In this document: positions 60,386-64,000 of the stretch, in pieces
Layout: every line of letters starts with the position of its first letter
Position numbering within the stretch: the first letter of the stretch is position 1
Source: Flavobacterium panacagri
GTDB taxonomy: Bacteria > Bacteroidota > Bacteroidia > Flavobacteriales > Flavobacteriaceae
Length of the DNA stretch: 64,000 nt
Direction of reading: 5' to 3'
Assembly: GCF_030378165.1 (NCBI RefSeq)
Contig: NZ_CP119766.1
Span: 124,001-188,000 of the forward strand
Notes under the pieces: model-generated
Told to the model about the DNA's origin: nothing
Seen by the model: only the letters and a program-made list of their open reading frames with translations
Databases searched by the model: none
Program-made: the position numbers and the translations under genes

Positions 60386-60390
60386 AGAAT

Positions 60391-61356
60391 ATGTACAAAT
60401 TTTATTTTTTCATACTACTATCTTTTTTATTGACATCTTGTGATAGAAGAAGTGATATAACTCAAGAGTTATTAGATTCTGTATGCGAGATTCATATACA
60501 AAACAGAGCTATTGATCCATATGGAGGAATTGAAGAATATAGAATTACAGATAAAAAAGAAATAGTTTCTATATGCAGTGAATTATTATCATTAAAGCAA
60601 GAAAATAATTTACCTACTAAGCCGTATGATGGAACTATTCTTATTTTATTTGTTAGAAAAGATCATGATGGTACAAAAGAATATATTAATTTCCTCTCCA
60701 CTGGAATTATTCTTAAACCTAATAATGACTATTATATAGATTTTTCAGAAGGTCAATATGTCTCAGACCATTTTCTAGCAAGAATTTTAAAGTATTTGCA
60801 AATAGATGAAACTAAAGTTGCCGCATTAGATAACTATAGAAAATCTCAGGAAAAATCTAGTCTATCTTTTGGTTCTAAAAACAAAAACATAAAAACATTA
60901 GAAAATCATAATTTTAAATTAGATATCGAAACTCAGTTTTCTAATGACACATTGGATATAATTGATTATAAAAATGATTTTTGTAGCAGTCCTATAATTT
61001 TAAATCAGGAATTATCTTTTTTTGAGAAAAATAAATTAATTAAACATTATAAACTGCCTGTTAAGATTGTAAAGAGAAAAACTATTACAAAAAGCAGTTT
61101 GAATACTTTACAAACTCCAATCTATGAAGTAAATCTGGCGAAAACTAGCGACAATGATTATTATATAGTTAATGGTTCAGACTGTTGCAATGGTTCAGGT
61201 TGTCCAGAATTTACAGGAATTTACACAATGCAAGGAAAAGTAATTTATGAAGGATTATCTACAGAAAAACAAAAAATACTTTTAAGAGATGTATTGAAGA
61301 AATATAAAATAGATATCAATACTCCTAAAATGAAAATTAAGGTAGATGACTTTTAA
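60391..61356 (+). CDS. Hypothetical lipoprotein
   Basis: A 321-residue lipoprotein that I do not recognise. Lipobox SFLLTSC (Cys17) follows a Tyr/Phe-rich signal. The mature part is mixed alpha/beta with a Cys-rich patch near the end (NGSDCCNGSGCPEFTG, about 274-289) that could form disulfides or bind metal. It lies 5 bases downstream of the sirtuin gene, close enough for co-transcription, and upstream of another small envelope gene. No enzymatic motif is seen. Confidence 0.7.
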   Translation: MYKFYFFILLSFLLTSCDRRSDITQELLDSVCEIHIQNRAIDPYGGIEEYRITDKKEIVSICSELLSLKQENNLPTKPYDGTILILFVRKDHDGTKEYINFLSTGIILKPNNDYYIDFSEGQYVSDHFLARILKYLQIDETKVAALDNYRKSQEKSSLSFGSKNKNIKTLENHNFKLDIETQFSNDTLDIIDYKNDFCSSPIILNQELSFFEKNKLIKHYKLPVKIVKRKTITKSSLNTLQTPIYEVNLAKTSDNDYYIVNGSDCCNGSGCPEFTGIYTMQGKVIYEGLSTEKQKILLRDVLKKYKIDINTPKMKIKVDDF

Positions 61357-61414
61357 ATGGTAAATCCCCACACTCTGAAGATTTCACTATAAAAGCTTTT
61401 CAATTAAAATAAAG

Positions 61415-61738
61415 ATGAAAAAAATAACCGTTCTTAGAATTTTGCCCATATTTATTGTTGTTTCCGGAGTGACTGCATTTCTTATATACAATAATCAATT
61501 GAATAAAAAATTCATTCTATTGGAGGTAAACAGTATTATTATCAAACGAAATAATTGGCAATTAACAACAACCGAATTTTATTTACAAAATGGGTTGAGA
61601 ATTGATTCTACATTTAAAGATAATTTTGACCTGAAAATAGGAGACTCTATTTCAAAAAAATCAAATACAACTATTTTTATGGTTTACAGAAAGGAAAATG
61701 GAACATATAAGTTTTACAAAAAAAATACTATTGATTAA
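61415..61738 (+). CDS. Hypothetical single-pass membrane protein
   Basis: A 107-residue protein with one N-terminal membrane helix (VLRILPIFIVVSGVTAFLIY), probably an anchor, and a small basic beta-rich extracytoplasmic part (ILLEVNSIIIKRNNWQLTTTE). I do not recognise a family. It may belong to the group of small immunity- or envelope-like proteins found downstream of lipoprotein genes. It is 58 bases after the lipoprotein gene. Confidence 0.65.
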   Translation: MKKITVLRILPIFIVVSGVTAFLIYNNQLNKKFILLEVNSIIIKRNNWQLTTTEFYLQNGLRIDSTFKDNFDLKIGDSISKKSNTTIFMVYRKENGTYKFYKKNTID

Positions 61739-61782
61739 AACGACCTTATTTTAGACTTAAAAATTTTAAAAAAGCCACTTCA

Positions 61783-62388
61783 TTAAGAAATAACTTCTGT
61801 CTCCTCAATCAACCCCAAAATTTTCCCATAAGCGATCGCTGCTTTATGCACTTGGACTGTCCAGTCTTCGGCAGCATTGTCATCAGCACCGTCTGAAATG
61901 TATTTTAAAGATAAAAATGGAATGTTTTCTTTCATGGCAATCACGGCTAAAGCATAAGCTTCCATATCAACTACATTGTAAACATCAGATTTATGTTCCA
62001 TTTCGAAGTTATCGCCTGTTCCGCAAATACCTTCAGGCAAATCATCCATTTTTAAACCGTATTCTAAAACTGGCGGTAAACCGGATAGCGGCGTTTCGTA
62101 TAAGGCAAAACCTAAACCGCGGACATCCATATCTCTTTGCACAAATTGAGTACAACAAATTACTTCGCCTTTTTGAAAACAACTGCTTCCCGCCGAGCCC
62201 AGATTTATAATTACAGCCGGTTTTTTCTTTTGAATAGCTTTAGTCAATTCATAAGCCGCATTTACTTTACCAATTCCAGTAATTAAAACGTTATGTCCTT
62301 TAAAAACTTCAGCTGCTTCAGATTCAAGAGCAAATGAGAATAATATATCTTGGACAGCAAAAGATTCTGTCTGGTTAATTTGTATCAT
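61783..62388 (-). CDS. Nucleosidase, phosphorylase superfamily (MTAN-like)
   Basis: A 201-residue enzyme of the PNP/UDP superfamily, probably an N-glycosidase. Motifs: VLITGIGKVNAAYELTKAI, INLGSAGSS, the ribose-binding VVDMEAYALAVIAMK (Glu) and the catalytic Asp region KYISDGADDNAAED. It is shorter than 5'-methylthioadenosine/SAH nucleosidase (about 230), chiefly at the N-terminus, so the substrate is uncertain. It stands alone with a TATTTTTG -7 box at 62411. Confidence 0.85.
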   Translation of the reverse strand: MIQINQTESFAVQDILFSFALESEAAEVFKGHNVLITGIGKVNAAYELTKAIQKKKPAVIINLGSAGSSCFQKGEVICCTQFVQRDMDVRGLGFALYETPLSGLPPVLEYGLKMDDLPEGICGTGDNFEMEHKSDVYNVVDMEAYALAVIAMKENIPFLSLKYISDGADDNAAEDWTVQVHKAAIAYGKILGLIEETEVIS

Positions 62389-62410
62389 GCGTAATTTAAT
62401 TTTCGGTTTA

Positions 62411-62418
62411 CAAAAATA
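62411..62418 (-). promoter_or_regulatory. -7 box of the nucleosidase gene
   Basis: The minus strand reads TATTTTTG, 22 bases upstream of the start codon; no CAA at the expected -33 distance. Confidence 0.45.
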
Positions 62419-62510
62419 CGTTTTAAAATTTACGCGGTTCTAACCTAAATTTAAAATCTAAAAAACACGTTAAATTCTGGTTTGAATGCGGGATTTTGTT
62501 TTTTAAAAAA

Positions 62511-62518
62511 TACTTTTG
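62511..62518 (+). promoter_or_regulatory. -7 box of gene 62572
   Basis: TACTTTTG matches TAnnTTTG and lies 53 bases before the start. TTG at the wrong distances (12 and 26) means the -33 element is not clear. Confidence 0.45.
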
Positions 62519-62571
62519 TTAGAAACAGTTAAAAAGAATTTCCATCCTTAAAAACCAGAAAGAGAAACTGC

Positions 62572-63135
62572 ATGGATAGCGAAAAATTTATTTTCTGCCT
62601 AGAAGGCGTGAAAGATATAGACGATCTTACTCCAACGCATGTGGTAAAATGTCTCGAAGAATTGGCTATTGACCAAGGCATTTCGAGCATTCATAAAACT
62701 TGCGATACCATTGAAGGTTTAGAAGAAAGTTTGAACATTTTATTGTATGAAGATCATAATTTTAAAGATTATGAAATCATTTATCTTGCCATGCCAGGAC
62801 AGGAAAACAACATTTGCCTTCATGATTATTACTATAGTATAGAAGAAATCGCCGAACTTTTTGAAGGAAAAATGAAGGGCAAAATCATCCACTTTGCCAA
62901 TCTTAAAGTTTTAGATTTAAATGAAGAAGAATCACAATATTTTCTGGATATAACAGGAGCAAGAGCCATTTCCGGTTACGGATCCACCTATAATAGAATT
63001 GCAAGCTGCAGTACGATTGATAAAGCATTTTTTAGTTTGTATCAGGAAAACGATAACTTGATTGAAGTTGTCGAAGACCTTTATGCTAAACATTATAATC
63101 TATGTAAACTGCTTGATTTTAGATTATACTATTAA
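62572..63135 (+). CDS. Caspase/CHAT-fold-like protein without catalytic dyad (DUF6642-type)
   Basis: A 187-residue cytosolic protein. The order of segments resembles caspase/CHAT domains: KFIFCLEGVKD, a strand ending IIYLAMPGQENNICL, a helix, GKIIHFANLKVLDLN, then LDITGARAISGYGSTYN. In active CHAT proteins the HG and GSC positions carry the catalytic His and Cys; here they read MPG and FAN, so the dyad is missing and the protein should be inactive as a protease. I recall such proteins as DUF6642, without function. The gene sits 1 base before the AraC-type gene, so they are one operon. Confidence 0.65.
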   Translation: MDSEKFIFCLEGVKDIDDLTPTHVVKCLEELAIDQGISSIHKTCDTIEGLEESLNILLYEDHNFKDYEIIYLAMPGQENNICLHDYYYSIEEIAELFEGKMKGKIIHFANLKVLDLNEEESQYFLDITGARAISGYGSTYNRIASCSTIDKAFFSLYQENDNLIEVVEDLYAKHYNLCKLLDFRLYY

Positions 63136-63136
63136 A

Positions 63137-64000
63137 ATGAAAAAAAAGCAGGCTGAGAAAATAAAGACATACAGTCCATCAGGATTTCGGGAGAAGTTTC
63201 TGGGAGAAGACAATCCCATTCATTTACTTTTCAAATCCAATTCGGATCATTTTTTCTGTCTAGAGATTGAGGAAATCATGCAGATGCAGCATCCTGTTCC
63301 GCCTTCTAAACATTCTTGCCATACCTTAATTTTTATTTCTTCGGGACAACATGTAATGAAATTGGGACATCAGGAATACATCACGACCGATAACGAAATG
63401 ATTATGGTACCTGCTGGACAGATTTTCTCTCTTGAAAATGTCAACAATATACATAAAGGATTTATCTGTCAGTTTCATCCTGATATTTTAATTCGAAAAT
63501 ACGGAAGCCGAGAACTGCTGAATGAATTTGATTTCTTAAAAATTTCAGGAAACCCAAAAATAAGCCTTCCTAAAGAGGATATCGGTTCCATTGTCAACAT
63601 TTTGGAACGATTGAAAAAAGAATATTCTGAAACTGCCTTTACAGATCTTAATATTGTACAGTCTTACCTGATTACTCTTTTTTATGAAATGAATAAAAAT
63701 GCGGTAAAAACGGCAAAAGGCATTTCGGCTGCTGCTGTTATTACAGCAAAATTCAAAGAGCTTATTCACGATCATATCAAAAGCCAGCATCAGGTCAATT
63801 ATTATTCCTCTCTATTGAGCGTAACTCCTAACCATTTGAATAAATGTGTCAAAACCGTAACGGGGAAATCTGCCGTAAAATGGATTGATGAAAACATATT
63901 GTTAGAGGCCAAATATTTACTCTTTCAGACCACACTTTCTGTAGGTGAAATCGCAACTCAGGTAGGTTTTGAGGATCAATCTTACTTTAGTCGTTTCTTT
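63137..64000 (+). CDS. AraC family transcriptional regulator, 3' end outside window
   Basis: 288 complete codons are visible. The N-terminal half (about 1-160) is a cupin-like effector domain (HSCHTLIFISSGQHVMKLG, MIMVPAGQIFSLENV). The C-terminal half is an AraC helix-turn-helix domain, with LLSVTPNHLNKCVKTVTGKS and EIATQVGFEDQSYFSRFF, which is the usual end of the first HTH and start of the second. Only about 15 residues should be missing. It starts right after the caspase-like gene (ATTAAAATG) and probably regulates it or a nearby transport gene. Confidence 0.9.
   Translation, partial: MKKKQAEKIKTYSPSGFREKFLGEDNPIHLLFKSNSDHFFCLEIEEIMQMQHPVPPSKHSCHTLIFISSGQHVMKLGHQEYITTDNEMIMVPAGQIFSLENVNNIHKGFICQFHPDILIRKYGSRELLNEFDFLKISGNPKISLPKEDIGSIVNILERLKKEYSETAFTDLNIVQSYLITLFYEMNKNAVKTAKGISAAAVITAKFKELIHDHIKSQHQVNYYSSLLSVTPNHLNKCVKTVTGKSAVKWIDENILLEAKYLLFQTTLSVGEIATQVGFEDQSYFSRFF

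Noticed and set aside
1..64000. CRISPR array, insertion sequence, prophage or rRNA
   Set aside because: No regularly spaced identical repeats, no transposase, integrase other than XerD, or phage structural gene was seen; repeats are palindromic intergenic elements.

Overview
The window is chromosomal DNA of a member of the Bacteroidota, most probably a Flavobacterium. It is AT-rich and its genes lack Shine-Dalgarno sequences. Promoters match the Bacteroidota consensus TTG-N19-TAnnTTTG in four places, with the -7 box alone at several more. The gene set agrees: DUF4290, DUF5686, DUF4249, SusC/SusD, a hybrid two-component regulator, and the order zapA - 6S RNA - rny. The call to genus is inference. 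There are no rRNA genes, CRISPR arrays, transposases or phage genes.

Positions 1-24900 are mostly housekeeping. They hold a cut-off M23 peptidase, a ZapB-like coiled-coil gene with zapA, a 6S RNA candidate, rny, a PAS histidine kinase, xerD, four small outer-membrane beta-barrel genes, aroQ, a DUF5686 protein, a CDF metal transporter, murA (with Asp in place of the active-site Cys), DUF4290 and DUF493 genes, an esterase-like hydrolase, an ATPase, recQ-fmt, an HU gene, algH, a class IV aminotransferase gene, a START-like gene and a tRNA with anticodon CAT.

Positions 25000-36000 are accessory. They hold a three-gene operon of unknown function ending in a DUF1266 gene, a hicAB toxin-antitoxin locus with palindromic operators, a pair of unexplained 26-bp palindromic sites, a MocR-type regulator with a GNAT acetyltransferase, a glutamine amidotransferase and a very large DUF2339 membrane protein.

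Positions 36100-41340 form an ECF sigma / FecR / TonB-receptor / DUF4249 cell-surface signalling and uptake locus. Positions 41450-43680 hold a DUF6624 gene and a three-gene split HipA system (hipB, hipS-like, hipT-like) preceded by three evenly spaced 20-bp palindromes.

Positions 43736-59186 are a polysaccharide utilisation locus on the minus strand, probably for xylan with uronic-acid side chains: hybrid two-component regulator, SusC, SusD, GH10 endoxylanase, a PKD-type surface lipoprotein, an agarase-like clan GH-A hydrolase and a GH2 enzyme. Surface binding and endo-cleavage (SusC/D, lipoprotein, GH10) would feed oligosaccharides to the GH2 and the other hydrolase, and the hybrid kinase would sense the product. 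Nearly every junction in the locus carries an intergenic inverted repeat.

The window ends with a sirtuin gene, two small envelope-protein genes, a nucleosidase, a protein resembling a caspase/CHAT fold without catalytic residues, and a cut-off AraC regulator. Dispersed palindromic repeats are unusually abundant throughout, above all at 18227-18695.
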